Of a stretch of DNA of 64,000 nucleotides, positions 1 through 11,894 are shown in pieces (the first letter of the stretch is position 1; the number at the start of each line of letters is the position of its first letter). The stretch comes from Toxonevra muliebris. Its lineage: Eukaryota > Arthropoda > Insecta > Diptera > Pallopteridae. Under the pieces are notes generated by a model, which saw only the letters and a program-made list of their open reading frames with translations, searched no databases and was not told the DNA's origin. The translations under genes were made by a program, and so were the position numbers. The stretch covers positions 10,382,204-10,446,203 of the forward strand of contig OY829328.1 in NCBI GenBank assembly GCA_963691655.1, given 5' to 3'.

Positions 1-276
1 AACAATGAAAAATATGTAACTGATAATTTAATCTAAATAATTTAATATGCAAAATATCAATTACTTTGGCAATCAATCAAAAAAATTGAGTTGTCTTGCT
101 ACTATCTATTTATAATCTAAATAAAATAAAGGATATATGCTCTTCCTTCTTAGAGTCACTGCAACTCCACCCTATAATTTTCGTAATTGATGTATCTATG
201 AGTACTGTTAAATGACAGCAAAAAACAGCGGAAATTTCAAAAGAAAGAAAAACTTCCACATAAACTCATATACATA

Positions 277-717
277 CAGTGATCCCCGGTTAATTTGCCT
301 ATGCTTATTTGCTTACTTGCTGACTTACTCATATAATTAGGCATTTTTATCATTTTCCAGTTAGTTATCCTCCGCTTAATTGAGTTCTCCGTTTAATAGC
401 ATTCAAAGCTTTGCTGTTTTATATGACAATTTTACCAAGTTAATTTGAGCTATAAAATTAAATTATCTGGAAATTTCTTTCCTTTGTTAATGCATTAAAA
501 AAATGGCCTGGTAATATTTTTGAAACATCAAAGTAGTTACTTGATAATGCTGTAATTACTTTCCATTTCGATGAAGTAAATGTTTCTTTTACATCAAAAT
601 TGTTTCCCGGATAAAACGATAACATTTATTATTTGTAAAACACAAATAATTCTAGTTCCCCGGTTAATTGAATAAAACATTTTCTTTTTCGCTGATGCAA
701 TTAACCGAGGATTACTA
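277..717. mobile_element. pogo/Tigger-like MITE
   Basis: A non-coding ~440-bp element with inverted ends. The left end reads CAGTGATCCCCGGTTAATTT; the reverse complement of the right end reads AGTAATCCTCGGTTAATTGC. Related ccggttaatt / ccgcttaattga words recur inside at about 371 and 657. A TA lies just before the left end. CAGT-type ends with a TA target are known for pogo/Tigger elements, so that superfamily is inferred. There is no transposase. The right end has lost its exact terminus. Confidence 0.55.
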
Positions 718-1047
718 GACATATTTTCTTATATTCAATTGTATGTATGTATGTTTTCAGTAAATTAAAAAATCGTTAGTGGTCAAATCAAAAAATAATG
801 AGTATGATTTCTGCATATTTCTTTCATTACCTGCATTTGTAGTTTTTTTTTGTACTTTTTTTTGTACATAATAACAGAGTAATTTTTATAATTTTGTGTT
901 AATTTATGTCTTTCTGTTAAATGTTTGCATTATTTATCAATAAAATTCTGTGAAAAAAAGATTGGTATGAACTAGTGGGTGTGACACCTCCCATGCAACG
1001 GTTTATTTTCAAAATTATTCGTAGTACAGCATTGGGAGTTGACACCA

Positions 1048-1227
1048 GGGGGGTTACTCTGTAGTTCGATTAGAAAGGCAGTTCTATTCGAATACCAAAT
1101 TCGATCCGAAAAGGCACAAAATGAAATCTGAACATCAAACAAATATTATTCGAAAATGTTTTCTAGAGTACCAATCGTTAGAATTCTAGTAAATTTTCTT
1201 TCGAATCGAACTACAGAGTAACCCCCC
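1048..1227 (+). mobile_element. 180-bp inverted-repeat element, copy 1
   Basis: Starts GGGGGGTTACTCTGTAGTTC and ends GAACTACAGAGTAACCCCCC, so the ends are perfect inverted repeats of about 20 bases followed by weaker pairing inside. A second copy lies in opposite orientation at 5935-6087, sharing the core that contains gatccg.aaaggcacaaaatgaaatctgaacat. This looks like a MITE family of unknown superfamily. No target duplication is clear. Confidence 0.6.
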
Positions 1228-3552
1228 AGAACTTCGGATGCCAGTGGAATGCTACAAGGAAAATGTGATTGGCTTAGGAAAAGTGAGCGTGATATCCTCA
1301 TAAAAAAAAATGCTTGAAACTGTATACCTAAGAACCTATTATATGTAAGACAGTGACAGTTTATGCATGAATGCGGTGTGTGTGGTAGTTGTTGGAATTT
1401 GACAGGATGTGGTCGTTTTTGAGCCACTCTCCAAATCAATGGAAAACTTGAAATGGGGAACAGGAAACAGGAAAAGACAATCAAATCATTTTCAATTTTT
1501 GAAAATCTGTTGTCAGATTCGGAATCATCGACCTTAAAAGACGCCAATCATAAAATTTTAAGCAAATCGTAGACCATATTGAATCCGCCGTTTTGAATTT
1601 TAAAAATCTGTTGTCAGATTCTCAAAAATGGAGTAAAAAATGGTGATTTTTGGGTCATTCTTTACGATATTGTTTAAACTTTTTATTAATTTTTAAGCTC
1701 AGTTCCAGGTTGCAAATATCAAACGAAAAAGAAATACTTAAAAAAAAAACTGTGAATACATGATTGCTCAACGGCACCTTCTCTTTTATAACCTAAAAAC
1801 AAATCTCATATGAAAAAAAATTATCGCACAGTGCCATTGAGGATAAAGTAAATCATCTAAAGTTCTAAATCTAAAATTCTTTCTAGAGCACACAATGAAA
1901 TAATTGCATATTTTTACAAACAATTTTGATTCACTTTCCAGTGTATTTTAATTTTTTTGATGCAAATTTTAATAGCTTTTTTGGTAGAGATATGCTTTGA
2001 ATTTAACCTTACTTCACATAAAAACTTTTTACTCCCTAAAATCTCAACGCAATTAATACATATACCTAAAGAGAATTTATGTAAAATTGCAAGAAATATA
2101 ACCATGAATATAAAAAAGTTGTTCTACTAAATGATAAATACTGTGAGGACAGTGTGATTCATTTAAAAAAGTATCAGTAAAATATTTTAGAAAAAACCAT
2201 CAATAACATTATAAGAATTGCAAAATCAGTAGGTAGTTCATTTGAGTAGTACGTATGTATCAGAGTAATCATTGGATAGAACTCATTTCTATAATTTTGA
2301 AAAAAGATTTGAAGAGTAGCAGTAGTTATTAATTTATACAAGTTCTAATGTTTCATCAGTTCTGCCTAGGGATCATAGAATTTCCTCAGAGGTGTCTACA
2401 AAGTTCTAATAAAATTTTAAGGAGTTCACTTGATTTTGTGAAAATTTTAAGCAAAAAGTAAGAACTATTTATCAAAATCCTTAAAGAAAACTTTGAAATC
2501 AGACTTCAAAACATCTACAATTCTCAATCAATGCGCTACACTGTATGCACGCATACATATATGCAACAATTTCTTAACGCATACAAACATGGAATTGTTT
2601 GTAAGTACATGTATATAGTCAAAGATTTGTAATACAAAATGAACTCTTTGAAGAAGAAGCAACAATGTTTTCATTCATGTGTATGTATGTGTGTAAATAT
2701 TGTTGAACACACATTTGCATAATATGCTCGATTGCATTTCACACATGCTGAAGGCACAAATATACTTACATACATACGTACATAGATACGTTTGATACAC
2801 TCAACCAAAAAGAAATACTCAAATTCGCAAACTTGTGATACGTGCTGTTAATAATAATGATTTTTTGATCAAAATTTGTTATGCATATCAATATAAAATG
2901 TAAGTTACATAGAATATGTTATTGATTTCTTATACTTAGGTTTACATTTCAGTTCTCTATTTATGTAGTATTTATTTGTAAAGCATGTTGGATAGAGTAC
3001 CTATTTATTTTAAAGTAAAAATTTCAAAACATTTTTTGTTGCTTGTTTAAATTTGAAATTATAGTAAAAAATAGAAAACATTGAAAGCATAAAAACTTGC
3101 AGGCACAGATATAAAGGTATTGAAATAATTTGGTATTACTGTTACGAGTAACTTAAGAGTCTCAAACCAAAGTTCACAAAATTCCAGATTTTTCAAATGC
3201 AAAAAATACATACCTGAATTTACGAAATATTTAGATTAAAAATATTTGTTGTTAATTTAAGATTGGTAATATTTCATTTAAAACTGATCCGAATTCCAAC
3301 AAGATTTTTCCTTCTTGAATTACAACAATATTTATTTTTAATTTTAGATTGAACGTTTTTAATTGAAAGTTGATTCGTATTCATTTTGAAATGATTTTCT
3401 TTTCAGTTTAAAAATGATTATTTTTAATATAAAATTAACACATATTTATTTCAAAGTTGTTTTTCATTTAGCTTAATTTTTTTATTTTTTATTTTTTTTT
3501 TTTTTTTTGAAAAAAGAATTTGTTGCAATTGCTAACATGGCGGTCTGCAGTA
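1228..3552. other. AT-rich unique DNA, no gene seen
   Basis: No supported gene. A phrase aaaatctgttgtcagattc occurs at about 1500 and again at about 1602, which suggests an old local duplication. Short runs of catacatacgtacatagatac-like simple sequence lie at about 2765-2800. A poly(T)-rich stretch precedes the Tc1/mariner-type element that begins at 3553. Confidence 0.5.
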
Positions 3553-4009
3553 AGGACTGTGCCGAATAAAATTGTCCATTACATTTCTTCCCATATTGTG
3601 TTTTTGAAAGATTCAAATTAAAAAAACTTTATCTTATAATAGTTAAGCTCTGAATTAAAAGCCAGAAAATACATATTATGTGTCGTTAATATTCACTAAA
3701 AATTTATTGAACGCAAAATTGCAAGCAAACTGGAAGTGCGAGAAAATATTATGAAAATTTTTCAGAAGCAACCGCAATTCGTCGCCTGAGAATTGATTTG
3801 GCGTATGTGTGTACAAATTCGTATACCTATACGCCAAATCAATTCACAAGCGACGAATTGTTTTTAAAAAAATTGCCAAAGAGGAAGTGTCTAACCCTAA
3901 AACCATTTTTCGCGTTATTAAACGCTTTAGGAAAGAACTGTGCATTGCTGGGAAGTAAAGATCTGGTAAAAAGAAAGGGGCACATGATCGTAAGAAAGCG
4001 AAGAAAGTT

Positions 4010-4680
4010 GTGACCATTTCGAAGATAAACCCAAGCATATCAGGAAGGAAATTGGCAAGGAAGACTGATTGCTTAAAAAAAGTCGTGCGCGGGACTAAGA
4101 AATCAGCTGGGATGAAGACGTACAAGGTGCAAAAAGTTCCGGATAGAAACGCCGCCAAGAATGAAACCCGAAAACAACAAGTTAAAAAGCAGAAACAATA
4201 TTTTGCTAAGAAATTCGAATGCGTTGAGAACTTCAAATTCGACGACGAGACTTACGTTTTAGCTAACTTTTCCCAGCTTTCTGGGTAGGAATTTTATACA
4301 ACCGATTCTCGAGGAAATATCGTGGACAAATTCAAAGCCAAAAAATTGATGAAATTCCCAAAAGAAATTCCTTCTTTGGCAGGCAATTTTCAATTGTGAC
4401 AAAAATAGCAGCTCATTTGTAATATTGGGTATAATCAATGGCAAAATATATGTGAAGGAATGCTTGCAAAAAAAGTTGCTTCCATTTTTACGCCAACATG
4501 AAGTATCCACTGTTTTTTGGGTCTAACCTCACTACGGCAAAGCGGCCTTAGAGTGGTTCCAACGGAATGAAATGATTTTAGTGCCTAGAGAAGCCAATCC
4601 ACCAAACTGTCTAGAACTAAAGCCAATCCACCAAACTGTCTAGAACTAAAGCCGATTGAGAGCTACTAGGCTTAAATAAA
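4010..4680 (+). pseudogene. Broken Tc1/mariner transposase
   Basis: Relic of a transposase that cuts and rejoins element ends. The N-terminal part is open from 4010 to 4288 and contains a helix-turn-helix-like stretch (GRKLARKTDCLKKVVRGTKK). This is followed by FDDETYVLANFSQLSG, which resembles the family's first catalytic Asp region. After a stop at 4286-4288, other frames give GKIYVKECLQKK, a phrase ending in HYGKAALEWFQRN (second catalytic region), and PPNCLELKPIE (third catalytic region). Several frameshifts and stops separate these, so no product is possible. Family assignment rests on motif order and the surrounding inverted repeats. I cannot place it in a named subfamily. Confidence 0.75.
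4592..4649. repeat. 29-bp perfect tandem duplication
   Basis: The 29-base unit beginning agccaatccaccaaactgtc occurs twice in direct tandem (4592-4620 and 4621-4649) inside the dead transposase. It repeats the PPNCLE-coding stretch and is a local replication slip or repair duplication in this copy. Confidence 0.9.
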
Positions 4681-5003
4681 TAGGGAGATGAAGTTAACAA
4701 AAATAAGTGGTCAAAGACTTCCAAGACTTTAAAAGAAAGTGGTCTTCAGCAGCTGTGAGAGTTTCGGGCACTACCATAAAAACATTAAAACACGGGGTTC
4801 CTGAAAAATTAAAACTTTTTATTAAAAAATAATAATTCTTGGTTTCTTATTTTTTTTTTTTTTCAAATCTAAAAATAATTTGCAAAATAAAATTCTTTAA
4901 TTTATAAAAATCGGACTATTGGTTCAAAAGTTTTCTTCATATTTGTAGCGGACAATTTTATTCGGCGCAACCTTTACCAATAAAAGTAGAAAGCGACTAA
5001 TTA

Positions 5004-5471
5004 CACAGTCCAACAGCATTTTTGCAACAGAATAGCCACCCTATAATCCTGAAAGGGTATGTTGTAAAGACCATTTTTATAAAACAAACTTATTGTCCAG
5101 CACGTCTCAGTTTTTTTTACAGTGGGTCAAAGTTTTCTTATTTTAGTCAAAGGGAGCTGAATACTAAGTGCAAAAAGTGTTATAAATTGATGTCTGAGGA
5201 AAATCTTATTGGCAAAGTTGTACAGTAGAATTTTACAAGGGTAATTTCTGTAGAACATTTTAACCCTTTAGTTCCTCTTTTTATAGGACAATTTGACCCC
5301 TTTTTTGATGAAAACCTGAAAAGTCCTTTCAAAAGAGATATTTAAAGATTAAAATATTCCACAAAAATATTTGACAGAAAATTTCTCTAGGGGTCACCCA
5401 AGACATAAAAGTCATATATATATGGGTGGCTATTCTGTTGCAGCAAAAAAGTCTTAATTTGTTGGACTGTG
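5004..5471. mobile_element. 468-bp MITE with long inverted ends
   Basis: The left end CACAGTCCAACAGCATTTTT continues into gcaacagaatagccaccc. The right end contains gggtggctattctgttgcag and finishes in tgttggactgtg. TTA flanks both sides (5001-5003 and 5472-5474), a possible 3-bp target duplication. No transposase motif is present inside. A solitary matching end, cacagtccaacac, occurs at about 5.28 kb past 30 kb, at 35281-35293. Superfamily unknown. Confidence 0.65.
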
Positions 5472-5934
5472 TTATTGGTTCTTGAGCAACCCAAAGCTGT
5501 TGGATAATTTCTAATAATAGATGTGTTTTTTTTTCTACACATTTCAACGAAATGAGTCTGAAAAGCAAAATTTCATTTGACACATTTTGTGTGGCGAAAT
5601 TCTGCATTTCAGACACATTTCAACGAAATGTTAAATTTACCTAAAATGCACTCTCATGTGTCTGTACTTTTACAAAATTTGAAAACGGAGAGACTAGCAA
5701 CTTTTACAAAATCGCAACAGATGATGAAGCTACATTAAAAACAAAAAGATTACCAAGAAAAGATTTTCACTCGTTATAAACAGGTTAGAAGATCTCTTGG
5801 GAAGCGTTTGTTGAGAAATAAGTTTCAAAAACGCAAACAATTAAGCAATTCAGTGCATACCTAACCCCGATTTTAAGGTCCAGATAAGCCAAAAAAAAAA
5901 AAAAATACAAAGATTATTTAAAAACCAATTGAAC

Positions 5935-6087
5935 AGGGGGGATTCGAAAGAAAATTTACTCGAATTCGAACGAAAACATTTTTGAATAATATTAGTTCGA
6001 TGTTCAGATTTCATTTTGTGCCTTTGCGGATCGAATTTGGCATTCGAATAGAACTGCCTTTCGAATCGAACCACAGAGTAACCTCCC
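5935..6087 (-). mobile_element. Inverted-repeat element, copy 2 (reverse)
   Basis: Reverse-complement copy of the element at 1048-1227. It shares the run encoding atttcattttgtgcctttgc and the terminal ccacagagtaacctccc. It is shorter because the other end stops at ggggggattcgaaagaaaat and lacks the final gaactacagagtaacc arm. The two copies in one window indicate a dispersed family. Confidence 0.6.
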
Positions 6088-7240
6088 AGAATTTAAAAAC
6101 TTTAATACTGTTTTAAACTAATCAAATGTTATACATTGAAAAATAAATAAGAATACACCTAGTATTTGAAACTTGAAACTTATGATGTGCATGAGAACTT
6201 CGTATGACTTTGTAAAAGTTCGAAAATCTTAACTTTGGCGAAAAAATAACTAATCTGGATTTGAAACAAGACAACTCATATAAAGTTCTTAAAACTATTT
6301 ATAATTTTTCGCATTCATACAAAATTTTAATGGAGCAAGGGCAGAAATAAAATTTAAAAAATACGAACTTTTGCGACAAAAGTGAAAAGATTTTGTGCTA
6401 AACTTTTAGCATCTTTTAGCACAAACAATCTGAGAAAATAAAATTGAAAAAAAAAAAATACCATTTGTTGAAAATAAAAAGTAAAATCAATTTGAGACTT
6501 GAAAGTGTGTTCATATACATACACATGCGTGTTTTTACGTGTGAGTACGTATGCCTCCATTGCGAGCATCTGTTTTACGCTAAGAGCATTCTGCATTCAT
6601 GCAAATGCAGTAAGGATTCAGCGTCTTTAATTTTTGTTTTTTTTTTTTTTTGTATTGAGCATACTTTTTTGTAGAGTATGATAATGATGACGTTGCGAGT
6701 ACGCTAACTCTACATAATCTTCGTACTTGTATATGTGTTTAATGCACTTAGTTGCTAAGGAAGTTTTTTTTTGGTTTTCGTTTTCTTTTTCATTTCACTC
6801 ACCATAAATTAATTTCAGTTTCCAGTTTTTAACTTTCAATTTTGAGTTCAGTCGTAAGTGAAAGTTTTATTTCTGAATTGAATCTGTCTCTGTTGGATTG
6901 CATGGCATAAGTGTACACTTTTCAAGATTTTGTATTAGAAAGAAATATATCCTAGTTATAGTAGAAATTTATGCAGAAATGTAGCTCTGTGGTCTTCTTC
7001 TGCGCATATTGGAAAACAACAACAAATTATGGGGATATTCCAGTTTAAAACTGGACCTTGAAAACCCTTGAGTAACGATTTTGAAGCCAAATAATTGCTT
7101 TCATTCTCGAAAACTTGTCTTTGAACGTTAAGTCTCTTTTTTAGTACACCAAGATACAATTATAAGCAAGAATGATAGAATACAAGATTAGGCATTGCGC
7201 AGGTTCATCATATATTCAAATTTTGGTTACGTCATACCAG
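6088..7240. other. AT-rich unique DNA, no gene seen
   Basis: No supported gene. Open frames here are short and built on low-complexity A/T sequence, with no recognisable domain. The stretch ends in a poly(T)-rich tract (about 7226-7274) that may be the reverse-complement 3' tail of the LINE relic that follows. Confidence 0.45.
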
Positions 7241-7414
7241 ACCTTTTTTTATATTTTTATTTATTTTTTTTTTAAGTCTAATGGATACAAATCCTTACTG
7301 ACTAGATGACAATGAAATATGTAAAAGGTAGAAAATTATAAATACAATTAATTAATAACTTAGGAGTAAATTGCATCAATATACTTCTTAAAACTATTTC
7401 TATTCAATGAAAAA

Positions 7415-8290
7415 TCAATTATTAAATTCAAGTAATGCCGTAGTAATAGGAGCATTACTTAAATAAATTGTTTTTTGAATACTGACATGAAATAGTGCGT
7501 TAACCCTTAAAGATTTAAACGGAACATTTAACCCAATTTGGCCAAGTAAAAAAGGACAATCAATATTTACACAAAGTGTATCATAAATAAACATAAGTGA
7601 ATGAATGATCCTTCTATTTTCGAGAGATTTTAATGAGTTTACAACGAACAATGTATGTAGGCTTTGGATCAACAAAACGGAAAGGTTGAAGGGCGAAGTG
7701 AAGAAACTTCCTTTGTACTCTTTCAACACGAGTTGAGTGAACATTATAGTATGGACTCCAACTTAATGAAGCATACTCAAGCCTGAACCGAAACAGGCAG
7801 GTATATAATGTTTTGCGGGTTTATGGATGTTTGAAATCCTATACAATAAGATTAATATGGTTGGTGAAAGTAAATCTTGAACCGAATAGAACACCTAATT
7901 CCTGTAACTCATCTACCAATTTAAGAACGATATTGCCAATATGAAATGATGAAAAAAAGATATTAAAAGTCTTAGCGAATCTGAGATGAAAGGATTTGAT
8001 AAATCAGTGGATATCGTATCTATTTGGCATCCGTCATTAAATGAAGACATACAGAATTCTTAAAAACAGCAAGATTAGTCACTGTTGATCTTTCAGGAAC
8101 AAAACCATGCTGGCAAGGGCAAATAATATTGTTGACTATGAAAATTAATTTTTTTTTACTACTTTTTCAAAGAGCTTAGACATTGTAGATAATTTTGATA
8201 TCGGTCTGTAATTGCGAACATCATTTTTGTTACCAGATTTGAAAATTTAAAAATAGGTGTTATATGCGCTATCTTCTATTTATCCGCAAA
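7415..8290 (-). pseudogene. Jockey-like LINE reverse transcriptase relic
   Basis: Remains of a non-LTR retrotransposon pol gene on the minus strand. Reading from high to low coordinates, different frames give NDVRNYRPISKLSTMSKLFE (about 8165-8225), an RT fingers motif. CQHGFVPERSTVTNLAVF follows near 8050-8120, then IDTISTDLSNPF, the region of the first catalytic Asp. LEYASLSW lies near 7765 and SLENRRIIHSLMFIYDTL near 7570-7640, both typical of the C-terminal tail of Jockey-type pol. The YADD box is missing, so the copy is internally deleted as well as frameshifted. Its 3' tail probably runs to the poly(T) near 7250. The clade name is inferred from motif wording. Confidence 0.75.
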
Positions 8291-8433
8291 AACCCAGATA
8301 TTAATGAATTATTAAAAATTAAGGAAATCGGATAACAGATCAGTATAAAGGCTGAAAGTCCATCAGAGTCAATTTTCTTAAAAAACTTAAGATCTAGAAT
8401 GCTTTGCAAAATATCAACCTCTGTTAACAAAAG

Positions 8434-9320
8434 TTAACTACAACAAAAAAAAATAGTTAAAAAATAAGTTATTTGAACTAAATCTATATCGAAAAGGCTA
8501 TTAATAAAATAAATTTTATGGTTACGATTCACATTAGTATTTTTGCTTTGTTTACATTGAGAAAAAGAAATTTGGTGGGAAACTTTTTTATAATTTAGTG
8601 CAACTGCTAATACATGCCTCATGCAAGCGATAGAAAACCCAATCCATGCTGATTACAGATCACAATCACAGACAATTTTTCGAGTTTCGATTTAGATAAT
8701 TTCGCGCCGATTTCGGATATGCTTTCAGCTAAAAGGGACAAGAAATAGAATAACATTGTATTTATTGCAATATGCTGCTGATGTGGCGTGATATCTTAGG
8801 ATTTTTCATGACCCCAAAGCTCTGCGGAAGCACCATCAGCAGCACGATAGGAGTGTACGGATGTCCAAAGCTTTACTTACGGGCACCATAAATTTATGTA
8901 GTGGGATCAAACAGCCTCGCTGGTAATACTGCGTATTAAAAGAGACTGGAAGACAAAACTAATTGTATTGCACAATTTTTACATTTATTTTTTAATTTAT
9001 TAGAAGAAAAAACAATTAATTTCACAATTTATTATATTTCTCGAAGAAAAAACAAACGAATATATTTGAAAACGTCAGGTGGAAATGTAAACAAATATCT
9101 GTCAACACACTGTAACCAATCAGATCACAGTGTGGGATCTGCTGTGACGTACATGCGCAAAATATTTCACTTTCGAATAGACTAGTACGCAATCTTCTAT
9201 TCCATACCCCCAGTAATAAATATAATTCCACACAAAAAAAAGGTAGTAAAAATGTACCCATACTAAAAATGCAACCATGCTTATTATATCTTCTTTATTT
9301 GAACATGTGAACACGTGATA
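8434..9320. other. Unassigned sequence between TE relics
   Basis: No gene supported. The block at about 8780-8930 is less AT-rich than its surroundings and contains ctctgcggaagcaccatcagcagcacgat-type sequence, which suggests another old insertion, but I could not identify it. The block at 9085-9230 is also unassigned. Confidence 0.35.
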
Positions 9321-9555
9321 CCGTTATAGCTAAATCAGCTTAGTTATCGTTTTATTTGTTAATTGGTGGTTATAAATATTTTCATGCCGAAGGAAATAAA
9401 TACACTTCCAAACGCTATTTCGTAAAAAATTTGATTTGTCAATAGTTAATTTTGGATGTGTTAATTAAAGTGAGAATTAGTTGTTTGTTATGTTTCATTT
9501 TGGATGTATGTTTTAGTTATATTTTTTTTTTAAATTTTTTTTTTTTTTTGTAGAA

Positions 9556-10450
9556 ATGCCACGAGAAACGACTTTTTCACAGGAAGAAATGGATAAAAGC
9601 ATTGCCTACAAAGAATGTGGATTGTCGAATCGAAAAATGGTACCACGAATTCGAAGATCACCCATCAGTGTTGCAAATGTATTACACAACTAGTCCCTCT
9701 TTATGAAAAAATGAAAAGACCAGGGCGATCACCCAAAATAACTCCACTTGAAAAAAGCGCAAAATTTTGAGAGCGGCAAACTCTAAAAAATTAAGCTCAA
9801 ATGAAATTCGTCGTGAATTGGATTTGAATGTTTCTTAAAATCTTAAATGAATCATATGATAATCTTATGTGGATTAAAAATTATGGAAACCATGCATTCA
9901 AAGACCATCATAAAAAAGCGCGTCTGAGTTTGCATGGTCGCATCAGTTGTGGAACGACCAGAACGCCATTTTTAGAAGAAGTTCACTTTTGATGGTCCTG
10001 ATGGTTTTAGACGATAATGGCACGACAAAAGAATAGAAAAAGAAATTATCTTACATAGAAATTTTGAAGGAGGTAATATTACGATTTGGGCTGAATTCAG
10101 TTATGAAAGCAAGTCTTCAATAATAACGTAAATGCCAATGGCTACATGGAGCTTTTAGATGAAGTGCTTATCACATTTTTTGACGAAATTGATTAAACTT
10201 AAAGCTATTTTTCAGCAAGATAATGCTCCTATGCATAGACCTAAAGTTGTGTGGCCTGCTTTAAGTCTGAATTTAAATCTCATTGAAAACCTCTGGGGGG
10301 TTATGACAAATCGAATTTATGCTAAAGGATGACAGTACTCGAGCCTCAAGCATCTTCGAGCCGCTATGAACCAAACTTTTACCCATATCTGAGCTTAGAA
10401 ATTTAATCATGTCAATGCCTCAACGTTTAGAAAAAGTATCAAAGTGTCTG
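9556..10450 (+). pseudogene. Dead Tc1-like (DD34E) transposase
   Basis: Relic of a Tc1-like transposase. It starts at an ATG with MPRETTFSQEEMDKSIAYKE, a plausible N-terminal helix-turn-helix region, followed by RPGRSPKITPLEK (linker/GRPR-like box) and SSNEIRRELDLNVS. In shifting frames come KKFTFDGPDGFRR (first Asp), NITIWAEFSYESKSSI, FQQDNAPMHR (second Asp) and NLNLIENLWGVMTN (the Glu). The D-D-E spacing and the wording fit the Tc1 family. There are at least five frameshifts or stops, so it is not functional. I could not find its terminal inverted repeats. Confidence 0.8.
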
Positions 10451-10660
10451 GTGCTCACATTTATTACTAAATAAATTGTCATTCCTAAAGATGCAGTTAC
10501 ATGTTGGAATTCGTTAGCTTTTTTTTATATTTGGAATCAAAAGAAGTTTTTTTAATTTCTGTTTAGTTTGTAAAAAATTAATAAGGCAAATAAAACAGAA
10601 ATAAAAAGTTATAAGAAAAATAAAAATAATAATACAGCTTTTTGTGATGAAAGTATATTT

Positions 10661-10969
10661 GACAGGCTGAGAGGAAAAGCGGGCTAAAATTTATATAAGA
10701 GCAAAAGTGAAATAATTTAGAGTGTCAGTGCAAGAATGGCATAAGTAATACGGTTTAGAGTAAAAATGAAACGCCTTAAAAGTAAGAGCAAAAATGGTAT
10801 AATAATTCTTTCAGAGCAAGAACAGCATAGTTTTTTATTCCGTTTTCGCTCTGAACATTATTCGTTTCACTTTTGCTCTGAACATATTTCGTTTTGCTTT
10901 TGCTCTTAAGTAAAATTATTCCATTTTTTCTGAATGTATAAGTTATACCATTTTTCCTCTCAGCCTCTC
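10661..10969. mobile_element. MITE, tandem copy 1
   Basis: A ~309-bp element starting gacaggctgagaggaaaa and ending ttttcctctcagcctctc, so the ends are inverted repeats of about 17 bases with one mismatch. It is internally self-similar: ttcgttt.acttttgctctgaacat and gagcaaaa(g/a)tg motifs recur in both orientations. Non-coding. It is followed 43 bases later by a near-identical copy in the same orientation. Confidence 0.75.
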
Positions 10970-11012
10970 AAATGAGGACGATACGGTTTCATATTACTTT
11001 CGAATGATAAAT

Positions 11013-11322
11013 GACAGGCTGAGAGGAAAAGCGGGCTAAAATTTATATAAGAGCAAAAGTGAAATAATTTAGAATGTCAGTGCAAGAATGGCATAAGTAA
11101 TACGGTTTAGAGTGAAAATGAAACGCCTTAAAAGTAAGAACAAAAATGGTATAACAATTCTTTCAGAGCAAGAACAGCATAGTTTTTTATTCCGTTTTCA
11201 CTCTGAACATATTTCGTTTCACTTTTGCTCTGAACATATTTCGTTTTGCTTTTGCTCTTAAGTAAAATTATTCCACTTTTTTCTGAATGTATAAGTTATA
11301 CCATTTTTCCTCTCAGCCTCTC
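11013..11322. mobile_element. MITE, tandem copy 2
   Basis: Near-identical direct repeat of 10661-10969 (only a handful of differences by eye), offset by 352 bases. The 43-base spacer (aaatgaggacg...gataaat) occurs once between the copies. The high identity implies a recent tandem duplication or two close insertions. Confidence 0.75.
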
Positions 11323-11513
11323 ATTTATTACCATGGGTGTATCATTTTTGATTTCAACACGACACTTGTAATAGAATTTTTTTTTTTTTTTTGTGAAGGT
11401 AAATGCGTGCCCTCATTTTTTTCTCTAACGCTTCAACACAATAACTCAAGCGATCATACGAAAGAAATGCTTTGTTTTTCTTTTCGTTTCAACACAACCT
11501 TTACAAAAAGAAT

Positions 11514-11890
11514 AGCCCTATTCACTCATTAGAGTAAAGTGCTGAGTAACGGAGTAAAAATGTAATGTATTACCCTAGACCGTGAACGCATCTGAAACTG
11601 AGATAGTGCACTCTTTGCGATCAATGTTCCCAATTGAATGCGCTGGCAACAAACTTTTGTGTTTTATTTTTTGTTTTCATACAAATCAAGAAGTAGGCAA
11701 CACTAATTTTCTCTCTTACTTAGAGTAACAGAGTAATAAATATTTTACTCAAGGGTCAAACCAGAGTAAAAGTGTAAAGTGTGGGTAAAAGCAAATGCCA
11801 TATATTTTGTTATTGTAGAGTAATTTTGTGTTACACTTTTAACCTGTTACTCCGTTAACCAGCACTTTACTCTAAAGCGTGAACAGGGCT
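11514..11890. mobile_element. 377-bp MITE with 4-bp target duplication
   Basis: The left end AGCCCTATTCACTCATTAGA continues gtaaagtgctgagtaacgga. The right end is its imperfect reverse complement, ending ctctaaagcgtgaacagggct. GAAT flanks both sides (11510-11513 and 11891-11894), a plausible 4-bp target duplication. Arms pair over about 50 bases with mismatches. No coding capacity. The superfamily is not identified. Confidence 0.75.
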
Positions 11891-11894
11891 GAAT

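Larger units (their letters stand above)
3553..4974 (+). mobile_element. Tc1/mariner-superfamily element, degenerate
   Basis: A 1.42-kb element with inverted ends that share gccgaataaaattgtcc (left 3561-3577; right in reverse complement near 4950-4967). TA dinucleotides flank both ends (3551-3552 and 4975-4976), as expected for the superfamily's target. Size and single central transposase fit Tc1/mariner. The coding part is decayed (see the pseudogene) and carries a private 29-bp tandem duplication, so this copy is dead. Confidence 0.8.

Noticed and set aside
3798..4013. 71-codon open frame just before the Tc1/mariner transposase relic
   Set aside because: Likely the decayed N-terminus or a chance frame of the same element, not a separate gene.
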